Below are positions 26,378-35,835 of a stretch of DNA of 64,000 nucleotides, piece after piece. Both the position numbers and the translations under genes were made by a program. Where the stretch lies: the NCBI GenBank assembly GCA_016714365.1, contig JADJNH010000005.1, positions 1,464,501-1,528,500 on the forward strand, in the 5' to 3' direction. The notes beneath the pieces are model-generated. The model searched no databases. It was not told the DNA's origin and saw only the letters and a program-made list of their open reading frames with translations. Each line of letters starts with the position of its first letter. The stretch's first letter is position 1. This DNA is from Candidatus Vicinibacter affinis. Its GTDB lineage: Bacteria; Bacteroidota; Bacteroidia; Chitinophagales; Saprospiraceae.

Positions 26378-27901
26378 CTATTGATTTTGAGTGAATTTAA
26401 GAATTTTATTTGATATCATATTAAATAAATTTATAATATCTTTCGAGGGCTTTAAAATTGAAATGCTGATCACAAAAATTAAAGTCCATACAATTCCTTT
26501 TACCAAAATATTTAGAACCGCTGAACTGTGTAAATGGTGTAAGACTTTTATATTAATTATATCTGCCGTGAAATAACAAATTGATGCTGTTAGCACAACA
26601 CTTAATACGGCAACTAAAGTCGATTTGGTAAAAGGTTGTAGGCCAAATTTTATTCTTATAAAATAATATCGGGCAGTGTTAAATAAAATTAGACTTAGCA
26701 AACCTGAAACAGCTACTCCGAATATTCCGAATCGACTAATAAAAAAGTAGTTTGAGAATATACAGAAAATTGAAATTACCATCAAACTATAAAAGTTGAA
26801 CAAATAGTGCTTTGAATAGGCGATAATTTCAGAATTACATCCCGTAATCATGTCAATTATTCTCCCGAATCCAAAGAACATTATAATGTAAAAGGCCTTA
26901 TCATATCCTTGGTTTTGTGGTAAAAATTGTATAAAATCATCAAAACAATATATGATCCCACCAAATATAAATGAACCTATCAGAAAATTATTTAAGGAAG
27001 TTTGCTTATAATATCTATCCACAGACTCCCAATCTTTGTGTCGGATAGCCCTGGATAAAAGGGGCATTACTACTGCAAGAATGGAATTGTATGGAACAGA
27101 CATAATTCCTATAATGTAGTAACCAATGTTAAATATCGCAACATCATGTTGACCATTGATTGCACCCAACATAAGTGTATCTATGTAACTTATAATTGTG
27201 GAAAATGAGTTTCCCAATATTCCGATTAGACCAAAAATTAATATCTTTTTGTAAAGTCTCTTTGTAAGGGTACTGATTGTAAAACTAATCTTAAGTTTGT
27301 CTAGATAAATGATATAAGCCCAAACCAACGCTGCAGAAAGTCCGACCAAAACAGTAAAGCTTATAAAGTATGTTGAAAAATCAATCAGTTTGTAACCATA
27401 ACAAAGTATCAATACCGTGTTCCCTAACCTGGGGACTAATTCATTTACAGTTCTGGGTATAACTGTTTTTAAATGTACGGCACAATAATGTCCTCCCAAA
27501 CTCGCCAATAGAGTAAAAAAAGTAGTAGAGTAAATTAGAAATCCAAATTGTTTTAAAGGAGGACATTTTGAATAAAAAGTACCAAATAGTTGTTCTTCAA
27601 AAATAAAACTAATGGAACTAACAACCAAGAATCCCCCAAGCGGTATAGCTAAGACAAGAATAAGGAAATCTTTAGCCTTTTGTCTTTGATACAATGAAAA
27701 GAATCGATAAATAATATTTGTAGCTCCAAGATCAGAAAATTGGGTAAGCACCAATGCCAGAACAATTATTGTTCTTGTCATTCCAATTTCTTCACCGCTA
27801 AAATATTGTGGCATTAAGATGATCAGGTTAAAGTAACCAATCACCATCGAAATATAAATGAAGAATGTAGAACGTATACTTTGTGATCTTATAATTCCCA
27901 C
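26378..27901 (-). CDS. wzx: Polysaccharide flippase (Wzx/MATE-like)
   Basis: 507 residues, about 14 hydrophobic segments spread evenly. The N-terminus IRSTFFIYISMVIGYFNLI, the first helix pair and the overall layout match oligosaccharide flippases of the polysaccharide_synt family, which move undecaprenyl-linked repeat units across the inner membrane. This predicts Wzx/Wzy-type assembly, and the Wzy-like gene at 6392-7681 would be the partner. It sits 58 nt downstream of the YfhO gene. Confidence 0.8.
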   Translation of the reverse strand: MGIIRSQSIRSTFFIYISMVIGYFNLIILMPQYFSGEEIGMTRTIIVLALVLTQFSDLGATNIIYRFFSLYQRQKAKDFLILVLAIPLGGFLVVSSISFIFEEQLFGTFYSKCPPLKQFGFLIYSTTFFTLLASLGGHYCAVHLKTVIPRTVNELVPRLGNTVLILCYGYKLIDFSTYFISFTVLVGLSAALVWAYIIYLDKLKISFTISTLTKRLYKKILIFGLIGILGNSFSTIISYIDTLMLGAINGQHDVAIFNIGYYIIGIMSVPYNSILAVVMPLLSRAIRHKDWESVDRYYKQTSLNNFLIGSFIFGGIIYCFDDFIQFLPQNQGYDKAFYIIMFFGFGRIIDMITGCNSEIIAYSKHYLFNFYSLMVISIFCIFSNYFFISRFGIFGVAVSGLLSLILFNTARYYFIRIKFGLQPFTKSTLVAVLSVVLTASICYFTADIINIKVLHHLHSSAVLNILVKGIVWTLIFVISISILKPSKDIINLFNMISNKILKFTQNQ

Positions 27902-27959
27902 TTTATGCTAATTGTTATAAGTGGTTATATTCTCAAATTAATAATTTAGCCATTTTATA

Positions 27960-30443
27960 TTATTCTGTTAAGGTTAAATTAGATTTCTTGTACATATTCC
28001 AAAATGAAAATAATAAAAGTAATATTAGTACGGAGGAACAGCAATAACTAATGATTTCACCTGTATAAAATGCCTTTGGTTTGAATTCCAATACTAATTC
28101 ACTTTTACCAGAGGACACTTGAACGCCACGCAAGGCATAATTTACTCTAAACAATTCAATTTCTTTCTCATTAAGTTTTGCCGTCCAACCAAGATTAGGG
28201 CCATACCATATTTCTGACAACACGGCCAATTGATCCGAATTTGTTTCAACCTGATATTTAATTTTATTTGGTTCGTAGCTGATTAACTGAATGGTTCCAT
28301 TTCCATCTCCTGCCTGATTTATTTTATCCTTCCATTCATTATGTAAGATGGCAGTCTGTTTTAAATCCCTTTTCATAAGGAGGTTTATTTCTTCATCAGC
28401 ATTGTCAACCCACTCAATATTCTTAACAAACCAGGCTGCTCCATTTGCTGATGGATTGGGAAGCACAACCTCTTTCCCCTTTTCTCCGTAAATTAGGTAT
28501 TTTGTGTTCAGCATATTTAATACCTGCAGTTGATTCATATTGGAAATAAAATTGCTATCAGAAATATTTCCATTAAAGGTTTGTAGAATTGACTGCATCT
28601 TATTCCGTTCTTCATCAATACAACGGTCAATTAGATCTTGATACCTCCTCAATTTTGCGGGATGATAACCACCTATCGTGTGGTGAAAATAGGATGGGAA
28701 AGAATTATTATAAGTATCGATTGAATTATCCAGAACTCTGTATCCTGGATTTTTGTCTGCCAGGATTTGTTTGTCTACCTCCCTTGGTTCAAAAATTGAA
28801 GATTTAATATTTTGTTTAACAAAATCTCCTTGTGTAATGTATCTGCTGTTGATGGAAAACAAATCAAATAAGGAGATTGCGGCAATGATTGCAACGAAAA
28901 CATATTTATTTATTTTCTGAATATTATAAAAATAAACGGCACCTCCTGCTAATATGATTAAAACCAATGCTCTTAAAGCATCTCCGGTCATCATAGCTTC
29001 TCGAAGTTGAACTATTATTTTTATTTCTTCACCGGTTTGTCCTTTACTGAGATCAAAAGATCCTGGCCCCATGAGCCAGAAAAAAATACAAAATACAGAG
29101 AGTATACCAGTAGTGTAATACAATGATTTCTTTAATGCCTTGACTTCAAAACTGTCACTAAAAATTTTTCCTATCGTATAGACTCCAAAAACAGTACAGT
29201 ATATTGATGCAATACTGAGGACAGAACTTGGTGCTCTGAATTTATTGTAGTAGGGCAAGTAGTCAAAGAGAATTCTATTGAGAATTTCAAAGTTTTTCCC
29301 TAGAGATAAAAGACAAAGAAGAGGTAAACTCAAGGCAAACCACCATTTTGTTTTACCAGGAATTAGGAAGCATCCCAATATAAAAAAGAAGACTAAAACA
29401 ATTCCAAAATAAAAGGGTCCTCCCGTAAATGGTAATGACCCCCAATAAGTCGGAACACGAGTATTTGTATTGACCGGGATACGCAAATTTTTAAGTTCTG
29501 ATTTAAGTGCGCTGTTATTTACCGCTCTTTCTCCATTTGCTCCACCTGCAACTCCAGGAATTAAGGTGGCGCATAAATCTACCCATCCATTGCTCCAGTT
29601 CATGGCATAATCCCATTCAAGTCCATTTTTATTGCTTGATTCTCCTGAAGTATTTGAGCTGGAAAGTACGGACCCTCCTCTCATAGTTTGTTTAACATAT
29701 TCTTGTGTCGTCCACATCATGGTGGCAGATGAACAAAGCCCCAAAAATGCAACAAGTCCAAGAAGAAAATTTGCCTTTAAAAAATTAACCCAGTCTCCCG
29801 ATTTTATACGCTCTATAAGATATATTATAAACAAAGGGACAGCTCCAAGTAGAATGTAATAACTCATTTGAACATGGTTGTTCATAACCTGAAGTGCAAA
29901 TCCAAATCCAAAAACTGTTAATCCCAAAAGCAACTTTTTATGGTAGACAAGCCAAATTCCTGCTAATGTGAGTCCTGCATATGCCATGACTAATAATTTA
30001 GTCATATGGCCTGCCTCCAGTAATAACATATTTCCAGTGGAAAGTGCAACTAATATTCCTCCCAAAGCAGCAATGTAAAGTTGAACTCCAAAAAGCAATA
30101 GAGCTAAGTAGGTAAATAACATAATTCCAAAAAATGTATTTACCGGTGATTTTGCCAAACTATAGGGTATGTTTTGGATGTAGCGCAATAAATTACCCTG
30201 CATTGGCATTGCGGTTTGATACATTGGCATTCCTCCAAACATACTGTTAGACCATAAAGCAACATCATCATGGGTTTTATTATATTCTATTCCCTCATGT
30301 GCCATGGCCTCCCATGACTGGATATCACCTTGTTGTAAAACTTTTCCTTTAAATGCCGGGAGAAAATACAGCGCGGACACCACCCACAACCCAAAAATCA
30401 TTAGGAAATGGGGAAGCAATTTCTTTAAATTGAATTTATTCAT
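27960..30443 (-). CDS. YfhO family membrane protein
   Basis: 827 residues. A long hydrophobic body with about a dozen helices, beginning LLPHFLMIFGLWVVSALYFLPAFKG, and the loop WSNSMFGGMP that is typical of YfhO proteins. A periplasmic C-terminal domain (about 540-790) with FVKNIEWVDNADEEI and RVNYALRGVQ ends in one last helix. YfhO proteins are GT-C-like and are linked to glycosylation of cell-wall or teichoic polymers in Gram-positives; in Bacteroidota they often sit near polysaccharide genes. A promoter at 30470-30501 makes it the head of the transcript going into the flippase gene. Confidence 0.85.
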   Translation of the reverse strand: MNKFNLKKLLPHFLMIFGLWVVSALYFLPAFKGKVLQQGDIQSWEAMAHEGIEYNKTHDDVALWSNSMFGGMPMYQTAMPMQGNLLRYIQNIPYSLAKSPVNTFFGIMLFTYLALLLFGVQLYIAALGGILVALSTGNMLLLEAGHMTKLLVMAYAGLTLAGIWLVYHKKLLLGLTVFGFGFALQVMNNHVQMSYYILLGAVPLFIIYLIERIKSGDWVNFLKANFLLGLVAFLGLCSSATMMWTTQEYVKQTMRGGSVLSSSNTSGESSNKNGLEWDYAMNWSNGWVDLCATLIPGVAGGANGERAVNNSALKSELKNLRIPVNTNTRVPTYWGSLPFTGGPFYFGIVLVFFFILGCFLIPGKTKWWFALSLPLLCLLSLGKNFEILNRILFDYLPYYNKFRAPSSVLSIASIYCTVFGVYTIGKIFSDSFEVKALKKSLYYTTGILSVFCIFFWLMGPGSFDLSKGQTGEEIKIIVQLREAMMTGDALRALVLIILAGGAVYFYNIQKINKYVFVAIIAAISLFDLFSINSRYITQGDFVKQNIKSSIFEPREVDKQILADKNPGYRVLDNSIDTYNNSFPSYFHHTIGGYHPAKLRRYQDLIDRCIDEERNKMQSILQTFNGNISDSNFISNMNQLQVLNMLNTKYLIYGEKGKEVVLPNPSANGAAWFVKNIEWVDNADEEINLLMKRDLKQTAILHNEWKDKINQAGDGNGTIQLISYEPNKIKYQVETNSDQLAVLSEIWYGPNLGWTAKLNEKEIELFRVNYALRGVQVSSGKSELVLEFKPKAFYTGEIISYCCSSVLILLLLFSFWNMYKKSNLTLTE

Positions 30444-30469
30444 ATATAAATATGTATTATATGTATAGA

Positions 30470-30501
30470 CAAAAGTACAAACCTTTTTAAATTATAGCCA
30501 A
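30470..30501 (-). promoter_or_regulatory. Promoter of the YfhO/flippase unit
   Basis: Minus strand: TTG (30501-30499), 21-nt spacer, TACTTTTG (30477-30470), matching TAnnTTTG. The leader to the ATG at 30443 is short. Confidence 0.6.
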
Positions 30502-30521
30502 TTAATTTTCAATCGTTTAGC

Positions 30522-30553
30522 AAAAAAAAAAGCCCAACCATTTGGTCGGGCTT
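30522..30553 (-). terminator. Terminator after the T9SS protein gene
   Basis: On the minus strand AAGCCCGACC pairs with GGTTGGGCTT (one G-U pair), with a 4-nt loop and a run of eight or more U. It is 22 nt after the stop of the gene at 30575 and directly upstream of the YfhO promoter. Confidence 0.9.
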
Positions 30554-30574
30554 GTATTTGAAATTCAAATATTA

Positions 30575-32464
30575 TCATTTAACAATTATAAACTTTTTGG
30601 TTTTAGTACCTTGGTCGGTGGAAACTCTGATGAAATACTCACCCGTAGCTAATCCATCAACTGGAATTTGAATGTTTTTTCTAATTATATTTTTATAAGG
30701 TAGAAAATTCAGCACCCTCCCGTTTAAATCGAATATTGTTAAATTGGCATTGGTTTCTTTCTCAAAATTTAATTCGAGATTCAATTGACTATTTTGAATT
30801 GGATTTGGATATACATTCAAAACATTTTCTGCCAAAGATATCTCGTCACTCTTGGTAAGAATGGTAATGTTTAATCTTAAAACAGGCGATTCATTTCCAG
30901 GCCATGATTCATACCAGACTCCAATATTGTCAATAACCGGTGAATTAAAAGGATGACCTCCGTAATTTTTTTCCAGACTTGATGCATGGTACCTCCAGGT
31001 ATTAGGATCTGCACTTGCCTCATCCGGATGTTGAGCAACTAAGAAATATCTTTTATTGGGTTTTAAAACAACTTGGCCACCTGTCAAAACATCTGTCAAT
31101 GGCTGGTTGAGAAGGGTATAGGAGGGTTGAGATCCTCCTTTAAAATTTTCTTCGGAAACAAGCTCTGTTGAAATCCCACTGACACCACCTACTTTTTCAA
31201 AATTTGAAAAATCAGACTTGACTTCGTCCTTCACTGAGAGAAGGTATATCTTCATATTGTAATTGTTCAAGGTAGCTAATCTATCATATGCCACCGCAAA
31301 ATCTGCAGAAGTCGCTGCAAATTTATCAAATCCATTCCAACAATCAGAGGTATTGTATAGCGTCGCCAGAGAATAACTAATTCCTCCATTCGCTCGAATT
31401 CCACCCCTAGGTCTAGGCTCTCTTGCATATTGACTAACGGTTACTTCAAACGAATCAATTTTGGAATTATCTGCCGCATTGTACTCTGTTCCCTGTCCAC
31501 CCGAAAATGACCATCGGATAAAGTATTTACCATAATCCAGCGCGTTAGGCACAAAATAATTTGGTGTAGAAACTGGAACATTATCATCTGCTAAAGCAAG
31601 GTTGGATACTATGGAACTGTCTTGAAATAAAATAGTCTGGCGGTCAACCCCAAGAACAGTCACTTTAAATTTTAAATCGCGCTGTACCATTCCACCTAAA
31701 TTGCTAACATGAGCACTAAACCTAAAAGTATCGTTGCAAATTTGTGACTTTGGCTGAGCATAAGTAGATGGACTGTAAAAAACATCTTTAATGGCAAGAT
31801 CCAAATCCGGTAAACTTACTAAGGTAACGTCATCAACCATCCAGAAATAGTAATCACCATCAAATACAAATCTAAATTGAACATCCTTCTTGCCTGCGGC
31901 AACACCGGAGATATCTATCACCTGTCTGTTACTCCTGGAAGTACCTGTTCCTTCAAGAATATTTTGATTTATTGGAAATATGTTCCAGGTCTTTCCACTG
32001 TCATTGCTGACCTCTAAAAAACATTCGGCAGCATAATTTTGAAAATATTGGTAAAAGGAAACTGCAACAGAAGATGTAAAACCTGAGCAATCTATTAACG
32101 GACTTACAAGCGCTCCACTATGAGGAGACGGGGCACTTCCCTGACCTTCATTATTCTCAATTCCACCATTATCAAGGAAATCAGAGTCAAAAATCATGGC
32201 ACCATCTGCCTTGCTGGGAGATAGTATGCTCCCGGCTTCATTGGAATAGGCACCTTTTGAAACTCCGGTTGAAGTATAATTCCAAACTGCATTTCGAATG
32301 GAATCTGCTTTTGACGAACTTAATCCGACCGTACTCCAATTACCAAGACCATTTGAAAAAGTAGAATTGGGATCGTTTGGACCACCCCACAAGATAGTCT
32401 GTGCGTTGCCGGTATGTATTATCACTACCAGAAGGGCAACAATTTGTAAAAATTTATTACTCAT
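30575..32464 (-). CDS. Secreted protein with T9SS C-terminal sorting domain
   Basis: 629 residues. Signal peptide ends at NAQT (about residue 22). An N-terminal module (about 100-215) with PHSGALVSPLIDCSGF and WFWMVDD-like blocks resembles a MAM/galactose-binding-type beta-sandwich seen in Bacteroidota cell-surface proteins. A central region with CARDB-like LKFKVTVLG strands follows. The last 80 residues are a type A sorting domain: VYPNPIQN, LTIFDLNGRV, GLATGEYFIRV and TKKFIIVK. It is thus exported across the outer membrane by T9SS and attached to the surface or released. Function unknown. It lies between waaA and YfhO with its own terminator. Confidence 0.85.
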   Translation of the reverse strand: MSNKFLQIVALLVVIIHTGNAQTILWGGPNDPNSTFSNGLGNWSTVGLSSSKADSIRNAVWNYTSTGVSKGAYSNEAGSILSPSKADGAMIFDSDFLDNGGIENNEGQGSAPSPHSGALVSPLIDCSGFTSSVAVSFYQYFQNYAAECFLEVSNDSGKTWNIFPINQNILEGTGTSRSNRQVIDISGVAAGKKDVQFRFVFDGDYYFWMVDDVTLVSLPDLDLAIKDVFYSPSTYAQPKSQICNDTFRFSAHVSNLGGMVQRDLKFKVTVLGVDRQTILFQDSSIVSNLALADDNVPVSTPNYFVPNALDYGKYFIRWSFSGGQGTEYNAADNSKIDSFEVTVSQYAREPRPRGGIRANGGISYSLATLYNTSDCWNGFDKFAATSADFAVAYDRLATLNNYNMKIYLLSVKDEVKSDFSNFEKVGGVSGISTELVSEENFKGGSQPSYTLLNQPLTDVLTGGQVVLKPNKRYFLVAQHPDEASADPNTWRYHASSLEKNYGGHPFNSPVIDNIGVWYESWPGNESPVLRLNITILTKSDEISLAENVLNVYPNPIQNSQLNLELNFEKETNANLTIFDLNGRVLNFLPYKNIIRKNIQIPVDGLATGEYFIRVSTDQGTKTKKFIIVK

Positions 32465-32626
32465 TTTATAATTGATTGATGTTTAGCAAATAATGCCTAA
32501 AGATAGGGAATAATTTGGAATTCAATGGCCGTGAATCATAGGAATAAATAGTTGAAATAAATTCATAAAATGAACAAAATCAATCGTTTAGAAATCCATT
32601 TCAGAAGGTTTTGCGGTACTTGGGAG

Positions 32627-33871
32627 TTATTTTAAAAATTTATGTTGCTCAAGATAACTCATTATTCTTTCTGTTGAACCTTTTTGATTTTGAAGGAATT
32701 GCTGAATGTCAACCTTCCTTTCATCTTGCCATCCGGCTTCTTTGCATTTTAGGGCAATTTTTATAAGATCCTCCGCTTTTCGAATTTCAAATCCAAACTT
32801 TTGATCCATAAAAATTTGAGCTTCCCGGAATTTTTTATGTTGAGGGCCAAAGCAAACGGGCACCCCAAAAGCAATTGGTTCAAGAATATTGTGAATACCT
32901 TTACCAAATCCACCTCCCACGTATGCAAGTGTTGCTTTTCTGTATAAAGTTGCCAGGAGGCCAATAAAATCTATTACCAAAACTCTTGATACTTCCGATA
33001 GAGATTGTATTCCACCTGAATATAAATTGATTCCCGACCCAAAAAATGTTTTGCATTCATTGATGTGTGGGTCATCTACTTTGTGCGGAGCAATAATTAT
33101 TTTCCAATTTTCAAATGCCGATGATTGAATTGCCTTTTTTAAGATTTCAAGGTCTTGTGTCCAACTACTTCCAATTACCAATATGGGACTCTCTCCGCAA
33201 AATTTATCAATGAATTCATTATGAAAAGATTCTTCCCCAAGGCTAATAATCCTATCAATGCGTCCATCCCCGGCCAATAAAATATTGTCAAATCCTTTTG
33301 ATTTTAAAAAATCATAACTGTTTTGGTCTTGCACAGATAACAAACAAGCTTCACGTAAAATATTTAGAAATTTATTTGCCCATGATTTCCGTAAATAACT
33401 ATTTTGATGCAAACTCATTGATACAAACGCAAAAGGAACAGACCTTCTTGAAAGTTCTTGAAGCGTATTAAACCAGAAGTCGTATTTGACAAATATTACA
33501 AGCAACGGATTTATTTTTTCAATGAATTCCTTGACATCATTTAAATTATCTGAAGGAAAATAACTTACGACATCTGCTTGCGGATAGTTTTTTCTAACAT
33601 CATAACCTGAGGGTGAAAAAAAACTGAGCCAGATTAATTTGTCTGGATATTTAAATTTAATGTTATCAATTAAGGATCTTCCTTGTTCAAATTCACCTAA
33701 TGAAGAACAGTGCACCCAAATATGTGGGGAGTCATTCGGATTTTGTTCAGCCAGCCATTTGCTGAAATTTTTCCTTCCTTCAATCCATTTTCTGGCATCT
33801 GGTCTGAACCAGGATGCCATTTTGATCAGATTAAAATAGAGCGATATTAATACTCTGTAAATGACCCACAT
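32627..33871 (-). CDS. waaA: Kdo transferase (lipid A 3-deoxy-D-manno-octulosonate transferase)
   Basis: 414 residues, full length for WaaA/KdtA (GT30). N-terminal membrane-surface helix, then the GEFEQGRSLI block (the conserved Glu is the proposed catalytic base), WLSFFSPSGYDV, VFVKYDFWF and the donor-site GGFGKGIHNILEPIAFGVP with FGPQHKKF. It adds Kdo to lipid A precursors at the inner face of the inner membrane, so this organism makes LPS. The start overlaps the stop of the barrel gene by one base (TAATG), so the two are translated together. Confidence 0.95.
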   Translation of the reverse strand: MWVIYRVLISLYFNLIKMASWFRPDARKWIEGRKNFSKWLAEQNPNDSPHIWVHCSSLGEFEQGRSLIDNIKFKYPDKLIWLSFFSPSGYDVRKNYPQADVVSYFPSDNLNDVKEFIEKINPLLVIFVKYDFWFNTLQELSRRSVPFAFVSMSLHQNSYLRKSWANKFLNILREACLLSVQDQNSYDFLKSKGFDNILLAGDGRIDRIISLGEESFHNEFIDKFCGESPILVIGSSWTQDLEILKKAIQSSAFENWKIIIAPHKVDDPHINECKTFFGSGINLYSGGIQSLSEVSRVLVIDFIGLLATLYRKATLAYVGGGFGKGIHNILEPIAFGVPVCFGPQHKKFREAQIFMDQKFGFEIRKAEDLIKIALKCKEAGWQDERKVDIQQFLQNQKGSTERIMSYLEQHKFLK

Positions 33872-34644
33872 TAATATTCAATTAAAGCTGAATCATCTTT
33901 AATGAAAAATGGAAGATACCAACCGAATTTAAAATTCAGCATAAAGTCATTCCTCCCTTTATTTAAAGTAGAGTTTTGTAAATCATAATTATAGCTTCGG
34001 CGGGTTTCAGTGAACCCAAGTATGGGTTCAAAGCCTGAATAAAAATTCACTCTTCCACTGTGACTTCTGAATTCGTAGCCAATAAAACCCAGCACACTAA
34101 AACCATTTGTCAGTCGATCAAGACCTTTTCGGAAGTCAGAATTTAATTGAGTTGCCGATCTTGCATCATCCTGTATTCTAATTCTGTGTTGCAAAAATCC
34201 AACACCCATCCTCCAGCTTAAACCATGGATGGCCACATCCTGATGACCCAAAGGCCAGATACTACCTGTATACAAATGTGTCCATGTGGCCCTCTCCTTT
34301 AGTTGTACATTATTTAATAATCCATCTTCTCCAATTACCTGTCCAAGATCTGAAGTGCGGTAAGGCGCTAGAACATCCTCGTTCACCGTATTTCCAAACG
34401 CAAATGAATATTTAAGACCAAATGACAATTTCCGTCCTGGAGGTGGTTCATAACTCAAACCACCACCAATGATTTGGTGAAAGCCGAATCGCTCTTTTAG
34501 CTCACCAAATGGAATGCCGGCACCAAGATTTAGATCTATAAAAATTCCTTTTTTGTCATTTGCAAAAGCCTTGCTCTGACCCCAAAGACAAACAAAAGAA
34601 AAAGAACAACAAAAAAAAGTAAGCAATGAATAATAATTCTTCAT
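33871..34644 (-). CDS. Outer-membrane beta-barrel protein of unknown function
   Basis: 257 residues from the ATG at 34644, chosen because a signal peptide (MKNYYSLLTFFCC up to LWGQS) begins there; a further ATG at 34719 would add 25 residues that do not fit a signal. The mature part has GGGLSYEPPPGRKLSFGLKY and other alternating strands, with amphipathic strands to the final aromatic. Barrels of this size usually are OmpW/outer membrane protein-like porins; no specific match seen. It is translationally coupled to waaA, so a role in the outer membrane or LPS is plausible. Confidence 0.65.
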   Translation of the reverse strand: MKNYYSLLTFFCCSFSFVCLWGQSKAFANDKKGIFIDLNLGAGIPFGELKERFGFHQIIGGGLSYEPPPGRKLSFGLKYSFAFGNTVNEDVLAPYRTSDLGQVIGEDGLLNNVQLKERATWTHLYTGSIWPLGHQDVAIHGLSWRMGVGFLQHRIRIQDDARSATQLNSDFRKGLDRLTNGFSVLGFIGYEFRSHSGRVNFYSGFEPILGFTETRRSYNYDLQNSTLNKGRNDFMLNFKFGWYLPFFIKDDSALIEY

Positions 34645-34859
34645 CCTTTTAACGATAAATGAAACGACAAGATAATGTTTTCTCAATTCCGGCCAAGACT
34701 TAAACGTTGGCAAATCCAATTTGTAATCTGCAAATTACATATAAAATAATTATATATAAAGATAATTGAAAAATAAAGAATAATAAATTATATATATTTT
34801 TAATATAATTAAATATATATATATTCTAATCTGATTATCAATAATTACATATTAAATAT

Positions 34860-34867
34860 TAAATTTG
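34860..34867 (+). promoter_or_regulatory. -7 box before the UDP-xylose synthase-like gene
   Basis: TAAATTTG, a perfect TAnnTTTG, 8 nt before the ATG at 34876, implying an almost leaderless mRNA. No TTTG lies 19-21 nt upstream; the 120 bp before are nearly pure A+T. Confidence 0.5.
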
Positions 34868-34875
34868 CCTTTAAT

Positions 34876-35829
34876 ATGTATAAAGGAAGAGTATTAATTA
34901 CAGGAGCAGCGGGATTCATTGGCTCTCATTTATGTGACAGGTTTTTAGCCGATGGTTACCAAGTGATTGGGATGGATAATCTGATTACAGGTAACCTGGC
35001 AAATATCGACCACCTCTTTAAATTGAAAGAGTTCGAGTTTTATCATCACGATGTAAGCAGATTTGTATTTGTTCCGGGCACTCTTGATTTCATTCTTCAT
35101 TTTGCCTCTCCCGCTTCTCCCATTGATTACCTGAAAATGCCAATTCAAACCTTAAAAGTGGGTTCACTGGGAACGCACAATTTGTTGGGTTTGGCTAAAG
35201 AGAAAAAATCAAGAATCCTAATCGCTTCAACATCTGAGGTATACGGAGATCCTTTAGAGCATCCCCAAAGTGAGCAGTATTGGGGCAATGTTAACCCAAT
35301 TGGTCCACGTGGTGTATATGATGAAGCAAAGAGATTTCAGGAAGCGATTACAATGGCCTACCACCGGTATCATAATTTGGAAACACGCATTGTTCGAATA
35401 TTTAATACTTATGGGCCGAGAATGCGAAAAGAAGATGGACGAGTGCTTCCTGCATTCTTTTCTCAAGCGATTAGAGGAGAGGAACTTTCAGTTTTCGGAG
35501 ATGGGTCACAGACCAGATCTTTTTGTTACGTCGATGATTTGGTTGAAGGTATTATTCGATTGCTGAATAGTAACTATTCTTTACCGGTGAATATTGGCAA
35601 TCCTCAGGAAATAACTGTACTTGAATTTGCTAAAGAAATTATGGCATTAGTCAACAACCCTAAAGCAAGGATCGCTTACTATGAACTTCCGGTGGATGAT
35701 CCTAAACAAAGACAACCCGATATTAGCTTAGCAAGGCAATTGTTGAATTGGGAACCAAAATTCAATAGAAACGAAGGTCTCAAATTGACTTATGAATATT
35801 TTAAAAAGATTGTCCAACAGGATACCTAA
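34876..35829 (+). CDS. UDP-glucuronate decarboxylase (UDP-xylose synthase-like SDR)
   Basis: 317 residues. VLITGAAGFIGSHLCDRF, HFASPASPIDYLKMPIQTL, STSEVYGDPLEHPQ, YDEAKRFQEA (Tyr-x-x-x-Lys) and RIFNTYGPRMR are the signature of UDP-glucuronic acid decarboxylase, which makes UDP-xylose. The length is normal. It begins a plus-strand run with rfbB (6 nt later) and the Wza-like gene (6 nt after that), so it feeds the exported polymer. UDP-glucuronate itself needs a UDP-glucose dehydrogenase, which is not in this window. Confidence 0.9.
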   Translation: MYKGRVLITGAAGFIGSHLCDRFLADGYQVIGMDNLITGNLANIDHLFKLKEFEFYHHDVSRFVFVPGTLDFILHFASPASPIDYLKMPIQTLKVGSLGTHNLLGLAKEKKSRILIASTSEVYGDPLEHPQSEQYWGNVNPIGPRGVYDEAKRFQEAITMAYHRYHNLETRIVRIFNTYGPRMRKEDGRVLPAFFSQAIRGEELSVFGDGSQTRSFCYVDDLVEGIIRLLNSNYSLPVNIGNPQEITVLEFAKEIMALVNNPKARIAYYELPVDDPKQRQPDISLARQLLNWEPKFNRNEGLKLTYEYFKKIVQQDT

Positions 35830-35835
35830 ATTAAC

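Noticed and set aside
34740..34860. Nearly pure A+T stretch as a replication origin or recombination site
   Set aside because: No DnaA-box cluster, iterons, dnaA/dnaN genes or phage genes nearby. It is better explained as an AT-rich promoter region between divergent genes.
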